A stretch of 64,000 bases of DNA from NCBI GenBank assembly GCA_037501455.1, contig CM074858.1, forward strand, positions 11,520,501 to 11,584,500. Reading direction: 5' to 3'. The position numbers and the translations under genes were made by a program. Source of the DNA: Lantana camara. Its lineage: Eukaryota; Streptophyta; Magnoliopsida; Lamiales; Verbenaceae. Below, one piece after another: positions 11,380-23,599 of the stretch (within the stretch, counting starts at the first letter, position 1; the number at the start of each line of letters is the position of its first letter). The notes under the pieces are model-generated. The model saw only the letters and a program-made list of their open reading frames with translations, made no database searches and had not been told where the DNA came from.

Positions 11380-11613
11380 CTAGGAAACAGCCTCCGCAAG
11401 GGCATGTTCCAGGCCACCGCAGTTGAAACTGCCTCCTCCACCTCCACCATGGCCGCCGTAACTTCCACTGTCTATGTATCCGCCACCACCGCCTCCGCGA
11501 AATCCGCCACCTCCATAAAAACAGCCGTTGTACCTGGCCCCGACGCCTTTGTATCCGCCACCTTGTCTTCCCTCGTCTACAATTCTCTCACACTGAATAT
11601 CTTTTGTGCGGTA
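11380..11613 (-). pseudogene. Glycine-rich protein remnant
   Basis: A 77-codon frame without a Met runs between an in-frame stop (11614-11616) and TAG at 11380-11382. It has Gly/Tyr-rich blocks (GGGYKG, YGGGGFRGGGGGGYIDSG, GGHGGGGGGSFNCGG), typical of the low-complexity tail of plant glycine-rich proteins. No signal peptide or first exon is recognisable upstream on this strand. It is probably the last part of a decayed gene. The plus-strand frame at 11404-11625 is its Thr/Ser/Ala-rich shadow. Confidence 0.4.
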
Positions 11614-11616
11614 CTA

Positions 11617-12436
11617 GCTAGCTAGGTTTTGTCCGACAATATATTTGAGGTTGGAACCTTCGAGGTCACGTAAATAATTCTGACATCATTATATTTATAT
11701 ATATATATAATTCTTTAACATCATAAATATAACCGAGACAATTAAATGAAATAGAATTTTAGTGTTTCATTTTTTTTTATTGGAATTTAAATATGGTTTG
11801 AACTCATCTCTAAGTTTCTTAATTATCCAAAAGTTTCAATGTTATGTTTTTTCATGTTGTTTACTGCATGATGAATGCACCATCTCATCATTGAAAATTG
11901 AATGGCTTTGATAAAAATATGTAGTGAATGATATTTTATTTTTAAGAAAATTATAATTAAACATAATATGATGAATTAATAATTACAATGACTAAATAAC
12001 CGAAAAATATTTTATATATATACATATGATGAATCAAGGAACAATATTAAACGATAATGGACATTAAATCATACATCCAACTTATTAATTTTCAGAAATG
12101 TTATCATATTACCTTTTTTGTTTTTATATTGATTCAATGAATATGATACAGAACCTACTAAGATATAATAATCTTAATATAATCAAATTCGACTTAATTG
12201 AATTGCAAAAACACAATTTACATTAATATTAATTAATTTATCAATTATTCAATGATGATCTCTGTAAAATTAAAAATCCCGTAATCCCAATAGTACTAAT
12301 TTTAGAAGCTTAACTGAATTCTTCATAGTGTTTTTTTAACAATAACGATCTTAATTTTATCTTACCATAGATTAGAAAAGTAATTAGAAGCAGTAGTCTT
12401 ATGAAGGCAATAAGAAAACCAATTCAAAGTATTACC
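11617..12436. other. AT-rich intergenic DNA
   Basis: No gene or domain recognised. A TATATA run is at about 11696-11709; the rest is simple AT-rich sequence between the lipase locus and the hnRNP gene. Confidence 0.5.
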
Positions 12437-12723
12437 ATAATTATTCTAAATTTTCATTCCAATTTTTAAATATTTTAAATTATCATCCGTACTTTACAAA
12501 AATTTCAAATTATCAGCTCGGTCATTTAGGTGTTAATACATATCTCATCTTCGATAAAATACTATCAATTTTTAATAGACAATACATATTAACACCAAAA
12601 TGAACGAGATAACAGTTTAAATTTTTTAAAAAAGTACAGATAAAAGTCTAAATTTTTTTATGAAATATAAATAACAATTTAAAATATTTAAAAATTCAAA
12701 TACAAAATTAAAATAATAATCAT
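12437..12723. mobile_element. AT-rich foldback (MITE-like) element
   Basis: The left arm (ATTATTCTAAATTTTCATTCC... through GTCATTTAGGTGTTAATACATAT) is the imperfect reverse complement of the right arm ending at about 12723 (ATATTAACACCAAAATGAAC ... AAAATTAAAATAATAAT). Arms are about 110-130 bp. No clear target duplication was found, so the class is open. Confidence 0.55.
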
Positions 12724-12859
12724 ATTATACGGAGGTAGTTATTTTTTCCTCAAATTAACAACCACCAAGGTCCTAAAAGTCGTGATCTGCGAGAAATCGT
12801 GTATTTAACACAAATAAAAAGAAAAAGCGATTTATGGCCAACAAAATCAGGCTATATTA

Positions 12860-13297
12860 GCATAGGCAGAAAGTTAGGTGTCCGTAGATAAGCGGAGCGG
12901 AGAGTAAGCTGAAGCTAAGCGGCGCGTGAAGAGCGGTGAGGGAGAGAGAGAGAGGAGAGCGGAGCGATATAGGGTTTTGAAATCCCCGATCAAATTGAAA
13001 GGTCAGTCAAGCAGCGAGAGCCCGAAGCTATCGTGCTATAATTTCTGGCATCTTTCTTGAATTCGTTTTTCTCTTAGGTATTTTGTGTTAGAATCCTGAG
13101 AAATATGGTGAGTTTGCTTTGGTATATGATGATGATGATGTTGGTAATTGTGCGTTGTGAGAAAGAGGTGTGCCTATTGTTGTTGTCTGCAGGAAGAGTG
13201 CGTGAGCGATTGAGAGTTGGTGAGAGAGAGAGAGGAGAGAAAGTGGAGAGCCCTGCAGAAATTGTCATTATCTAATTCACAAGATCTTGTTTTCGCC
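12860..13297 (+). promoter_or_regulatory. Proximal promoter / 5' UTR region of the hnRNP gene
   Basis: GA-rich tracts (GAGAGAGAGAGAGGAGAG near 12940-12960 and again near 13220-13235) precede the start codon, as often in constitutive plant leaders. A candidate leader intron is visible at 13108-13192: ATATG|GTGAGT to TTGTCTGCAG|GAAGAG. No TATA box is convincing. The transcription start cannot be placed from sequence alone. Confidence 0.45.
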
Positions 13298-16200
13298 ATG
13301 TCTGACCGCAAGCTCGTCGTAAGTTTCAAGATTTTTCATAGATCTTCTTCGAGAAAAACAATGCTATCTCAGTTTGATGAGGTTGAATTTTGATGCAAGT
13401 AATGTTCTTTTTTATATTTAGGTTTTGGGAATCCCATGGGATGTGGATACTGAAGGATTGAGGGAATACATGAGCAAATTTGGGGAGTTGGAGGATTGTA
13501 TTGTGATGAAGGTTAGTTCTTTTTCTATTATATTTTTGAGAGCTGCTTTTCATATCGAAGACAAAAGTTGCAGTTGTTGCTAATGTCTCATATTCAATTT
13601 GTCTTCCATTAGCATGATAATATATGGAGGGGCACTGCTTATCTTTCTTGCTATGGTGATTGCAGGAACGTTCCACGGGTCGCTCTCGTGGTTTTGGATA
13701 TGTAACATTTGCCACAGTAGAGGACGCTAAGGTCATACACATCATTGTGTCTCTTTCTCTTTTGCATATTGTTTGACTTCTCACTGCCAATTAGTCGTCA
13801 AATTGAATTTCCTCAGTGCATGTGGAGAGCCAATTGTTAGGCCATGTTTCCTTAATTTTTTTTCCTTCGTGCATCTCACAGGCTGCATTAGCGACTGAAC
13901 ATTTCCTCGGCAATAGAATGCTTGAAGTCAAAATTGCCACGCCCAAGGTTACCTCCTAGTAGTTTGATTGATCCATGATTTCATTCTATGTCCTTTGTAT
14001 TGCCTTCTGATCTTGCTCCTACTGTTAGACATTTAATTAGAAGTTCTAGATGCTCTTGAAAAGTAGTTCCGCATTTTATCCCATTATAGATCAATATGTC
14101 TAACTTTACAGGAGGAGATGAGGGCACCATCAAAGAAAGTGACCAGGATTTTTGTAGCAAGGATTCCACCATCTGTGACTGAAGCTGCATTCAGAAGGTT
14201 TCCTCTCCCTTCTGTCCTTCTTTACTTTTAAGACTTCCATGTGTACTTCTATCTGCATCTGCTTCGTGGATGTTCGAACTGTCTTATCGGGTGTTATTTT
14301 TTGTGCTGGTTAATGTCTGCGTATGTTAACTGTTACTTTCTTATGCAGTCATTTTGAGAAATATGGTGAGATAACAGATTTGTACATGCCAAAGGTTTGT
14401 AATTTTCTACTCTTCCCTGAAGCAACATTTTTCTACTTATTGCACCACATAATATCATTCATTTTTCAGGATCCAAGCACCAAAGGTCACCGTGGAATTG
14501 GTTTCATCACTTTCGCAAGTGCTGGTAAATTCCCTTTCTTAATAATTGCTTTTGGTTGGCATCTTTTGGAACCAATGGTTGATCCAATAAATTGCTTTCT
14601 CTATGCATCCTTACCTTCTCCAGATTCGTGGACAACACATATATGGCAGCCCATAGTGTTTAGAAACAAAATTATAGACCTTAATTAGTGGAATGATTTT
14701 TATTAGGGCTTTATTTGCTCATACATAAAGATTAACCTGCATGCCGAGTCCATGCAATATTAAACCAAGATATCTGCATTGTGCATTTTCGAAATCTTGT
14801 TAAGTTTTACTTCTTCTCTTTGTCCATTGACTTCACAATAAGTGCATTTGCGCACGTCTCTATCTTCTCGCATGTGTATCTCTGACAGTTCTATGATCTA
14901 GCTTCCCAAAATTGTTGAAAGTTAAAGTTAGGAGTGCAATACGGTCATCTGCTCGTCTAAATTTCGCTCATGTTTGATATAGGTCCTTATGTGTATGAAA
15001 TCTTCATTTAATTGATTTATGGCGCGCAAATGTTAAATTGAGGATCTTAACATTGTGCACTTGCAAGTTAGCTTTTGCATTATGAGCTGTATTATACATT
15101 CATCGCACTTTATATATATTTTATGTCACACCCCATTGATCAATCTCCTCTTGTTTGACACTTCCACAGAAGCAGTGGATGATCTGATGGTAGAGACTCA
15201 TGAATTGGGAGGTTCAAATGTGGTTGTCGACAGAGCAACGCCAAAGGTAGCTCTCAGCATCACATTTCCTTGGAGGTTCCTTAAATTATTTTAATAACTA
15301 TGGGGCTGCATTGCAGCAAAAATCTATCCTATGTAGTGATATTCTCTATATTGTCTGTCTCCCCACCCTATCTTACATATGGGTTCAAAGAAGAGATAAA
15401 TGATTGACATGCAACTGGTCTTCCTTCTAGTGCCTGGGAAGAGCATACTATGTATAAGGATGTAATCATTCATTTTGGTTATTAGGAAATGCTGTTCCTT
15501 AGATCCATGCCTGTTTCATTGTTTGATCTTCATCTTTCATGATCATTGCATCTATGCACTCACAAGCTAACATGGGATAAGTAGAAATAAATTGAACTTT
15601 TGCATTTTAATGATATCCCAGGATTTTGTAGCTCCCATTATATTTTCTTATTCATCTTTCTGTTTTAGGAGGAAGATTTCAGGCCAATAAGTCGGATGCC
15701 TCCCCAGGGTGGCGGTGGGTATGGTGCTTATAATGCTTATATAAGTGCTGCAACTAGATACGCTGCACTTGGTGCTCCAACCTTGTATGATCATCCAGGT
15801 TCCATGTATGGAAGTAAGTTAATTGCTGAAAGCAGACTCCTCTTTATTCTTTCAAGTTTCAAGTGTTAGCTAGATGATATCAACTTTTGTAATCATCACT
15901 CATTAGGAGGGGAGGCACCACCTCGTGGAATGGGGAAAAAAATCTTTGTTGGTAGGCTTCCTCAGGAGGCAAGCGTAGAAGATCTTCGTCAGTATTTTGG
16001 GAGATTTGGCCGTATTTTGGATGTTTATGTTCCAAAGGTAAGAGAAACTGTGTTTTTTTACTGCATTTACTAGAATAAAAGGTTTGGTACATTCTCATGG
16101 TTCTGCTGCAGGACCCCAAGAGAACTGGTCATCGGGGATTTGGTTTTGTAACTTTTGCTGATGATGGTGTTGCAGATCGTGTAGCTCGAAGATCACATGA

Positions 16201-17567
16201 AATATGTGGACACCAGGTTAGACTTCTTTTATCTTGGCATGACCTGTTGCAGATGTTTTATTTTTCAAGAGTTGTAAGGCATAGCTCTGAGTCGAGAATC
16301 TAAAGCTGGAGAGGCCTTTAGAAAGTCTAAGATGCCTAGAGTCGGTTACTTGATAACTAGATTGGAACAGCTGGTTAATGGCAACCTGACCATATTTAAC
16401 CTAAAATACCCAACATACAAGCAGCATTTGGAATTGAACGAAGCTGGTGGGAAAAATGTGAAAACCGATGGAGGACTGGGAATCAAATATTATACAAATA
16501 TTCAGTATCTAGCTAATATTGATTGGATCTTCTTGATTAGGTGTCAAGCGAAGAACTAAGATGTTGAATAGCTTTCTGTCTATTCTAATTCCCGAAAATT
16601 AGCTTAGAAGATGGAAGTATAAATCCCATCTTTTATCCCAACTGTTTTGTCACGTGTACATATCTGTTTGAGGTTTGAACTTTGAAGTCTGCCTGCCAGT
16701 CATTGTGTTCTTGAGTGCTTCTTACGATTTGAATACCATGTAATAGTCATTGACTATACTTGTATTCAGCTTTCAGCTATGGTGCTGAATGGGTTGTCAT
16801 ATACTGCTTTCTTGTTGAAACATCGATATAAGTCTGGTGCTGAATGGGTTGTCATATACTGCTTTCTTGTTGAAACATCAATATAAGTCATGATATTCGT
16901 ATAAAATAAAGCTACCCAGTACTCACCCCTTTCAAAATTGTAATCATGTGTTTATATATATTAGCTGGTTAAGATGAGTGCCATTTTTTCCATTTTAAGT
17001 TTTCCCCTTCTCATAATTTTTTGTGTCTTGCAGGTGGCAATAGATTCAGCTACACCAGTTGATGATGCTGGACCTAGTGGTAACTTCATGATGAATAATC
17101 CCGAACCATTTGGCTATGGAGGTCCCATGCGCTCTTACGGCAGAATGTATGGGAGCTTAGATTTTGATGATGTAAGTATAGATGCATAATATGTTACGTT
17201 CATTTCATCATTCTGTAATGTTTTTCTGCTCGTTGACACTCACTTCAAATCGCTAGGTAAAGTATATTCAATTTTTCTCATAGAGATTACATATAAGTCA
17301 CCATATCTCTCTCCCTTAGAATTGAAAAGAAGCATAAAAAGTGAATATTGTGTTCTCGTTTGTGCAATGATATTGTTCATTAAATGCCATGGATCACATA
17401 AACATGATTTAGATGGTTGGTGATACGGTGTGGCCTACAAATTTATATCATGCATACTATTGTACTAATCGTTCCTATGTATTTCTTGGCAGTGGGGTTA
17501 CGGTGTAGGTGGCAGTATGAGCGGTGGCAGACCTTCACGTGCAGATTACAGGTATAGGCCTTACTGA
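13298..17567 (+). CDS. Three-RRM hnRNP-type RNA-binding protein (hnRNP 27C / DAZAP1-like)
   Basis: Thirteen coding exons join into 1101 nt (366 residues): 13298-13318, 13422-13511, 13666-13731, 13882-13947, 14112-14197, 14349-14394, 14470-14524, 15170-15246, 15669-15813, 15907-16037, 16112-16216, 17034-17171, 17493-17567. All junctions are GT-AG and all phases close. RRM1 is about residues 7-81 (RNP1 RGFGYVTF at 45-52). RRM2 is about 91-168 (RNP1 HRGIGFITF at 132-140). RRM3 is about 228-305 (IFVGRL as RNP2; RNP1 HRGFGFVTF at 268-276). A Gly/Tyr-rich linker (170-217) and a Gly/Arg/Tyr-rich tail (297-366) flank RRM3. Such proteins bind pre-mRNA or mRNA and act in splicing, export or translation; the specific target is unknown. 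The frame is intact and looks functional. It converges on the remorin gene, with about 400 bp between stop codons. Confidence 0.92.
16781..16890. repeat. 55-bp tandem duplication inside an hnRNP intron
   Basis: GGTGCTGAATGGGTTGTCAT...ACATCGATATAAGTCT is repeated immediately with one substitution (ACATCAATATAAGTC). It sits in the intron between 16216 and 17034 and does not touch splice signals. Confidence 0.85.
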
Positions 17568-17973
17568 GGATCCAAAGAAGAGTTGAAACTGTGCCTGATA
17601 TTTGTCTTCAACACCTACCTACAAGATTTGTGGATGGCCTTCTACCATGAAATGAAATGTTAACATTTTAGTTATTAACAGTGTCCTAATTAATCTTTTC
17701 TTTGTTAGTCTTGTACTTGAACTTGAAAGGCAAAATTTAACCATTGTTTGTTATCTTAAGTAAATGTTAATCTGTTGTTGATGATGGTGCTTCAACTTGT
17801 TTCATAGTGGAGTTTAGTGCTGCAAATATTTAGTCTACTAATCATATGCTTCTCTGGTGGAGATAAAATTGTACATGATAATACACATACAAAATTAACC
17901 AAGGAAAAAAGGATGGCCAAAAATCATGTGATTTAAAGAGGGAAAGAGTATTCCCACAGAATATAAAATTATT

Positions 17974-20147
17974 CTAGGAACTAGTTTTCTTGCTGCACTG
18001 AAAGCATTTACATAGAGAGCGAATCTGGCCATATAGACCCTGCGAAATCCCCTTGCGAGAAGACGTGGGAGCTTGTTCTGGAAGCGAGTTTCTCATTACT
18101 TCGGCTTTCATCTGAGCGGCTCGAAGCCTGTTTGTAATCTTGTCCATGGATGCAGATCTCTTCTTTTCTAGTTTCATCTGAACAAACAAACTTGTCAGAA
18201 AATGTTTCATATAAAACTGCTGGAAACGAAATCGAAGCTGTACAAACCTCGAGTTTGCGAATTGCAGCCTCAGCTTTTGCCGTCTGCAGGTTCTCCCAAG
18301 CATTGATCTTGGCTTCCTCTCGTTGCAACCTGCACAAAGTCATTTTTTAAAAAACTTCCTGACGGTTTAGGAAACTCAACAGATTATGATACCTAGTTAA
18401 AATGACTGACAACCCAATGATGGAGTATTTCCCAACCTCAACGAATATGGACAATTACACTGGTACACCCTGAAGTTTGGTCTAATTACACAAACTTCCC
18501 ATTATGTGTGAAGAATTACAAAAACCCCACTTGACGTACCTCCTGTTTTGGTTGACGCATGCTATTTAGTATTTAACTGAAAGTCAAATATTAACCAGTA
18601 GGGGTAAATTCATAAACAACAAAAATAGATGTGATATTGTCAAACTTCATCAATCAATCCAATGCAATGTAAATACTTTGACAGTGGAGTTTTTTGTAAT
18701 TTTTCAAAATTAAGGGGAAGTTTGTGCGATTAGACCAAATCTCAGGGCATGCCAGTGTATTATCCATAGAAAATACGACATACTTTGTTATATTTTTTGA
18801 TGCCTCGGAAACATTCCAAGATGAAGGTAAATCTTCAACATGTGTTGATTCCATCTTTCGGAGTCCTTGTTGCTTGGTTTGCCTAGCAGTAGTGGTGCCT
18901 TTGTCTACTTGGACATCTCTAACTTCATCCTTTGCAGACGTTGTCTGAATTGAAGAAGGTAAATTAGAGAATGATAGTCTTCCTTTGGAAGATGAACGAG
19001 TGCTCCCGTCAGGACTCATTTGAGTAGCCATATCCCTGCATGAAACCATGACTTCGTCCTCCTTAGCACCGTCAACATTATCATCTGCTCAGTCAATTCA
19101 CCGATTAAAACGAATTATAATGTGCAAATAATTTGATAATAACAGTTGAAACCATGGGACAGATAAGTAGATTTCACCCAAGCAGAGGAAGGTTGTAAAT
19201 TCATAGGAGAACTCATGTCAGTGCTAGATAAATTAATGTGGAAGCAATTTGAAAGCAATAACTACGACCACTTCCTCTGCAACTATAGATAATTACACAA
19301 ATACCCCTTCTTGGTATGAAAATTACACATATCACCCTTTTAACTCATCTTGGCCTTACGACTAACCCCTCATCTTGATTTTCAGACAATGGTGTCATCA
19401 TCCAAATTATCTTCCGGAATTAGATTATGCATACAAGGAGGATGACATTCATTTTTCTTTGTTAAAGTGCGATCACTTTTCAATAGTAAAAAGGCTGCAT
19501 TTGGAACATTAGAACCACAAGGAGAAATTAACACAAATACCCAAAATTTATCTATATATATAAGGTATACCTTGTGAACTTGGCAAAGAAGTTTCACTCA
19601 TCAAATCAGGCACACTAGTACTCCTCGTGATGTTATTTCCAGAAAACACAGAATTCGAGTTTGTACCAATCCCGGCCTCATAATGAACAGATAAACCCTC
19701 GGGGACCAACACACCAGTAGTCAGAGGAGAATTCACCATGAAATTCCTCACATTCCCACTCTCATGAGCAGAAACAGTTGGTGAATAATTCGGTAAATAC
19801 CCAAATCCCGTAGGCCCAAGTGGGCCACTCTTCGACTTGGGCCGTCTCTGAGGTTGAAATTGTACAACAGAATTCTTGAAAGCACCATAACCTGAAATTG
19901 GACTAGTAATCCACCTCTCAGCATCATCCCATTTTGAAGGCAAAGCTCTTCCACTATTAAAAGGTATCAAAGCAGCAGCACTAATATGCCTTCTGCTGCT
20001 GCTGCTACTACTATTTGTGGGCAATGGTACTCTTTCTGAACTCCAAGTCTTTGGTATTTCTCCCACATTGCTATCACCGTATTCTGGTGTGCCTGGACTG
20101 GTATATGCACCCGAATTTCTAAAAGCCGAGCCCGAATGCCTCCTCAT
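17974..20147 (-). CDS. Remorin family protein with long N-terminal region
   Basis: Four coding exons on the minus strand, 20147-19571, 19084-18784, 18329-18248 and 18177-17974, join in phase to 1164 nt (387 residues); all introns are GT-AG. The start is ATG at 20147 (MRRHSGSAF). Residues 1-280 are Ser/Pro/Gly-rich and probably disordered. From about 293 the remorin C-domain is clear: EEAKINAWENLQTAKAEAAI, then MKLEKKRSASMDKI, a coiled coil of about 60 residues. The C-terminal tail contains CKCFQC, matching the cysteine-containing membrane anchor of remorins (S-acylation likely). Remorins sit on the inner face of the plasma membrane and organise nanodomains in signalling and infection responses. 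The long N-terminus suggests one of the large-remorin groups; I do not assign a subgroup. Confidence 0.93.
18449..18765. mobile_element. Foldback MITE inside remorin intron 2
   Basis: The left end GGACAATTACACTGGTACAC and the reverse complement of the right end (TGGATAATACACTGGCATGC) are homologous, and the arms extend about 75 bp (both contain AATTTGGTCTAAT-like and CACAAACTTCCC segments). Its right end is only 18 bp from the 5' splice site of the intron (18784/18783 on the minus strand). No exact target duplication was found. Confidence 0.7.
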
Positions 20148-21800
20148 GAGTTATTGTTTCTTCAATTGAGGCCAAATGCAGGTCAGAATGCTTGCATTAC
20201 TAGTCCTTCAAATTCTTGAAATATTGCTGGGGGCCTAATGAATGCAGAATTGGAAAAGAATCAGTCCCATATGCTTGGAATTAGGCAAAACAGATGTATA
20301 TTGCCACTAATTAAATGAAACTTTAAGCTCTATAGCTTCGTGTTCCCATCACTACAAGCAATGAACAATGAAGGTGTGTATGATATATGTCATATATGGC
20401 TGGCTAATAATACATCCAAAATTGTCCATTTCTCGGGTCTGAAACTTTATGGGTTGGATACTGGACCACAACAAGGCCCGTGATGTTTGTTGTACAGACA
20501 AAGGGCAGTGCAGTGCTCGATCAAATCGAGCTCCATTCTTAAAAGATGTTGACACCTTTAAGACAGAGAAGAGTGGAATTTCAAAAACCTGAAACCTTTT
20601 TCCCTTTTCTTGCTATCATACCACATAAAAATCCTGCCTTTCTATGCCAAAATAACGAAACCAATGTCAATTTTCCCAGAAAAAAAAATCCCAGTTTTGA
20701 TAGGAGGAAACGAGACAAGAAAAGGGACTGAACAGAAATTTGCATTTTCAAGAAAACAAAAGAAAAATAAAGAAAAGAAGAAGCTTGCCTTTGATTGGCC
20801 GAAAACCCAGTGATAAATCTCCTGCCTTTTGTCTTTCTCCTCAAACCTTTTCGATGATTTCCCTGTTCAACAAAGTTGGTGGAATAGATAGATAAATGCA
20901 GAATGATGAGATGCGTCCAAAAGGGATGCAGAAACTCATATTCTTTTGAGTTTCTTGAATAGTTAAATGATCAGTGTATGAATATATTATATATAATTAT
21001 TGGAGTGTGAAAGCACACAGAAGAAGAGGGGGAAAAGGAATAGTAGTATACTTGTTCTTGAGTCTTGACTCAGGAAATTAATGGAGGAATGAAAGAAAAC
21101 TGGGACAGTGTTAGAGTTGGCAGATGTTGTCTCAATCTAATGTGCAGTCCATGTGACGATAATTCCAAAATACCACCGGCCCCGGGGGGATCGACTATGG
21201 ATTTTTTTCCTTTTTATTCAAATTAATTTCAATTCAATCTACTTGCCATATAAGTTCAAAAAAAAAAAAAAGTTCAAATTCGAATATGGTGTTCTCCTTA
21301 CTTTGGTTTTGGTTACAAAATTGGAATGAAGCATGAATACGAATATAATATTAATAGGAGAAATGAGTAGAAGAAAATTAGAACATGAGTGGTTTTTGAT
21401 ATAGCTATATTATACATAATATTAGTATTAAATTGTATAATATGAAGTATTCATAAACATACAAAATTCAAAATTTATAAAACATATTCAATCAAAATAG
21501 AAAATAATTATTAGCAATTTACATTCTATGGAATTCCTGAATAAATATTAAATTATTGAAAATATTACAATAATATAGGATATGTAGACTCCAACTAAAT
21601 ATAGAAAACTACAATTTGGTCTTTTTTAGATAAATAATTAGGTTTATGTTGTACCTTATGAATTTTTATAATTATATTTACATATTCTCATGAATTTAAT
21701 AATTATATTTACACTCATTCATAAATTTAATAATATTTCAAAAAATTGACTTTTTTGGGTGTATAATATAATTATTAAATTCATAAAAGGACATATTTAT
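20148..21800. other. Upstream region of the remorin gene
   Basis: This holds the presumed leader and promoter (minus strand). An A/T-run-rich stretch at 20580-20840 gives open frames on both strands that look like simple-sequence artefacts. A CACAGAAGAAGAGGGGGAAAAGG purine tract lies at 21015-21040. No second gene recognised; 21200-21800 is AT-rich. Confidence 0.45.
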
Positions 21801-22087
21801 CGGGGAATTCCCGAAAACTCCCCAAATGATAAGTCTAATTCCTTTTAACTCCCCATTTTCAAAAATGATGTATTAAAACTCAAGACTCGCGTATCTAAAA
21901 CCCCAAATGATGTATTTGAAATACAAGGAAAAAATCATATATCTAAATCCCAGAATCGTGTATCTAAATCCCAGAATTGCGTATCTAAATCCCAAAATCG
22001 CGTATCTAAAACCCCAAATGATGTATTTGAAAATGGGGAGCTAAAAGGAACTTTTCAAACCCATGGGGAGTTTTCAAAAATTGCCCC
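21801..22087. mobile_element. Mutator-type MITE copy 1 with 9-bp target duplication
   Basis: Terminal inverted repeats: CGGGGAATTCCCGAAAACTC at the left, and the reverse complement of GGGGAGTTTTCAAAAATTGC plus CCC at the right. CATATTTAT flanks both ends (21792-21800 and 22088-22096). The interior carries several head-to-tail copies of a roughly 20-bp unit, AATCGCGTATCTAAATCCCA, flanked by CCCCAAATGATGTATTTGAAA. Confidence 0.85.
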
Positions 22088-22166
22088 CATATTTATTTCA
22101 TAAAAAAGTATGAAAGACATCCTAATTATCCTTTTATTTTTCTCTTCTAATTAGGAAATTTTTAAA

Positions 22167-22443
22167 CGGGGAATTCCCGAAAACTCCCCAAATAATAAGT
22201 CCAATTCCTCTTAGCTCCCCATTTTAAAAAATGATGTATAAAAACTCAAGAATCGCGTATCTAAATCCCCAAATAATGTATTTGAAAATGGGGAATATCT
22301 AAATCCCAAAATCGCGTATCTAAATCCCAAAATCGCGTATCTAAATCCCAGAATCACGTACCTAAAACCTCAAATGATGTATTTGAAAATGAGGAGTAAA
22401 AAGGAACTTTCCAAACTCATGGGGAGTTTTTGGGAAGTGCCCC
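22167..22443. mobile_element. Mutator-type MITE copy 2 with 9-bp target duplication
   Basis: Same family as 21801-22087, inserted 80 bp away in the same orientation. It starts CGGGGAATTCCCGAAAACTC and ends AGTTTTTGGGAAGTGCCCC. ATTTTTAAA flanks it on both sides (22158-22166 and 22444-22452). It contains the same internal 20-bp tandem units in a different arrangement. Separate target duplications show independent insertions, not a local tandem duplication. Confidence 0.88.
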
Positions 22444-22502
22444 ATTTTTAAACTTTCAGAGAGTATTTTTACATTAAACAATGTGTGTCGAGTGTCAACC
22501 GG

Positions 22503-22615
22503 TCAATACAGATTGATTCAAGTGGTTAAATATTTTTTTTAGAATAATAACTTTAAGTTCGAATTCGTCTGACCATTCTAGGGATGTGTGTTAAAAAATA
22601 TCAAATGTGACACCA
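22503..22615 (+). repeat. Possible tRNA-derived SINE-like fragment
   Basis: TTGATTCAAGTGGTTAAAT resembles a Pol III A box, and AAGTTCGAATTCGTCTGACC about 35 bp later resembles a B box. A weaker relative of the same layout occurs at about 22970-23070 (GGTTCAAATAATTTAAAAAG ... ATTCGAATTTAAATATATCT). The spacing is in the SINE range, but no 3' tail or target duplication was defined. Confidence 0.3.
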
Positions 22616-23599
22616 CTGCTATTATTATAGAGAATTTTACATTTAAATGATTTGATCGCTTGAAATTAAATAATAGGATATAAAACCCGATGAGTGTGTA
22701 TTTGTATATATTAAGATACAGCTAATTTCATGTAAATTTTGTTGGAGTCTAACAAGAGGTAAGATATATTTGGCAAATACGATGACAAAAGAAGTGACAA
22801 CTGGATTATTTTAATTTCTAATTAGAACATCCTCAGGGACTAAGTGATATTCTATATTTAGATAACATGTCATACATTCTCTCTTTAGATAGGGTTTTTC
22901 TTAAACATTTGATTTGAACCTACAACAATGACGAATTTGTATTGAATTAAATAGAAATATCATCCGTCAATAAGGTTTGGTTCAAATAATTTAAAAAGTT
23001 TTTTTCAAGATAATCATTCGAATTTAAATATATCTGACCACTTAATGGTGTGTATTTAAATAATAATAATAATAAAAAAAAAGACACATCAGCACTTGTA
23101 CATTTAAAAAATATTTTAATTCTCTCCGCACTTCTTCGCAAATTATATTGACATACTGAGTTGAATTTAATTAATTTTTCTACTATAGTATATACTTTAT
23201 TTTATTAAATATGATATTTTACAATGACAAAATAAAACTAATTTTTTTCACCAAAATATTATTATATATTTAATGATGAAATCATCTATACTAAAATATT
23301 TATTTTTGTTCATATAAGCAAAAAAAATCAATTTTTTTTTTTTATGTCAACAATTTTACTTTTCTTATTTTAAAAACGAATTCTTTTTGTTTCTGCTTTT
23401 GTTTTTGGTTTTCGATTCATAGTTTATTATTTTTGTTGAAAATTATTTACTCATATAGACATTATTGGATTTATACATGTATAAATGATGTCACAGGAGA
23501 TGTTTTAATTTGAACTAAATTAATAAAACTATGTTGATATATACGAAATTTTCGGGGTTTTTTTATATGTAAATTTTGTATGTATTTAAATAACAAAAT
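22616..23599. other. AT-rich intergenic DNA
   Basis: No gene recognised. It abuts the 5' LTR of the large Tat element. Confidence 0.5.

Noticed and set aside
11404..11625. Thr/Ser/Ala-rich 73-codon plus-strand frame
   Set aside because: Shadow of the minus-strand glycine-rich remnant; GGN codons read in reverse give Ala/Thr/Ser.
20546..20844. Overlapping open frames on both strands upstream of remorin
   Set aside because: A-run/T-run composition with Lys/Phe-rich translations, no start context or domain; likely leader or promoter sequence.
21880..22380. Regular 20-bp repeats resembling a CRISPR array
   Set aside because: Units are contiguous without unique spacers, lie inside two MITEs with target duplications, and the DNA is plant nuclear.
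23595..23599. Target duplication for the Tat element
   Set aside because: The left flank AAAAT and right flank TAAAA are both A-rich but not identical; not claimed.
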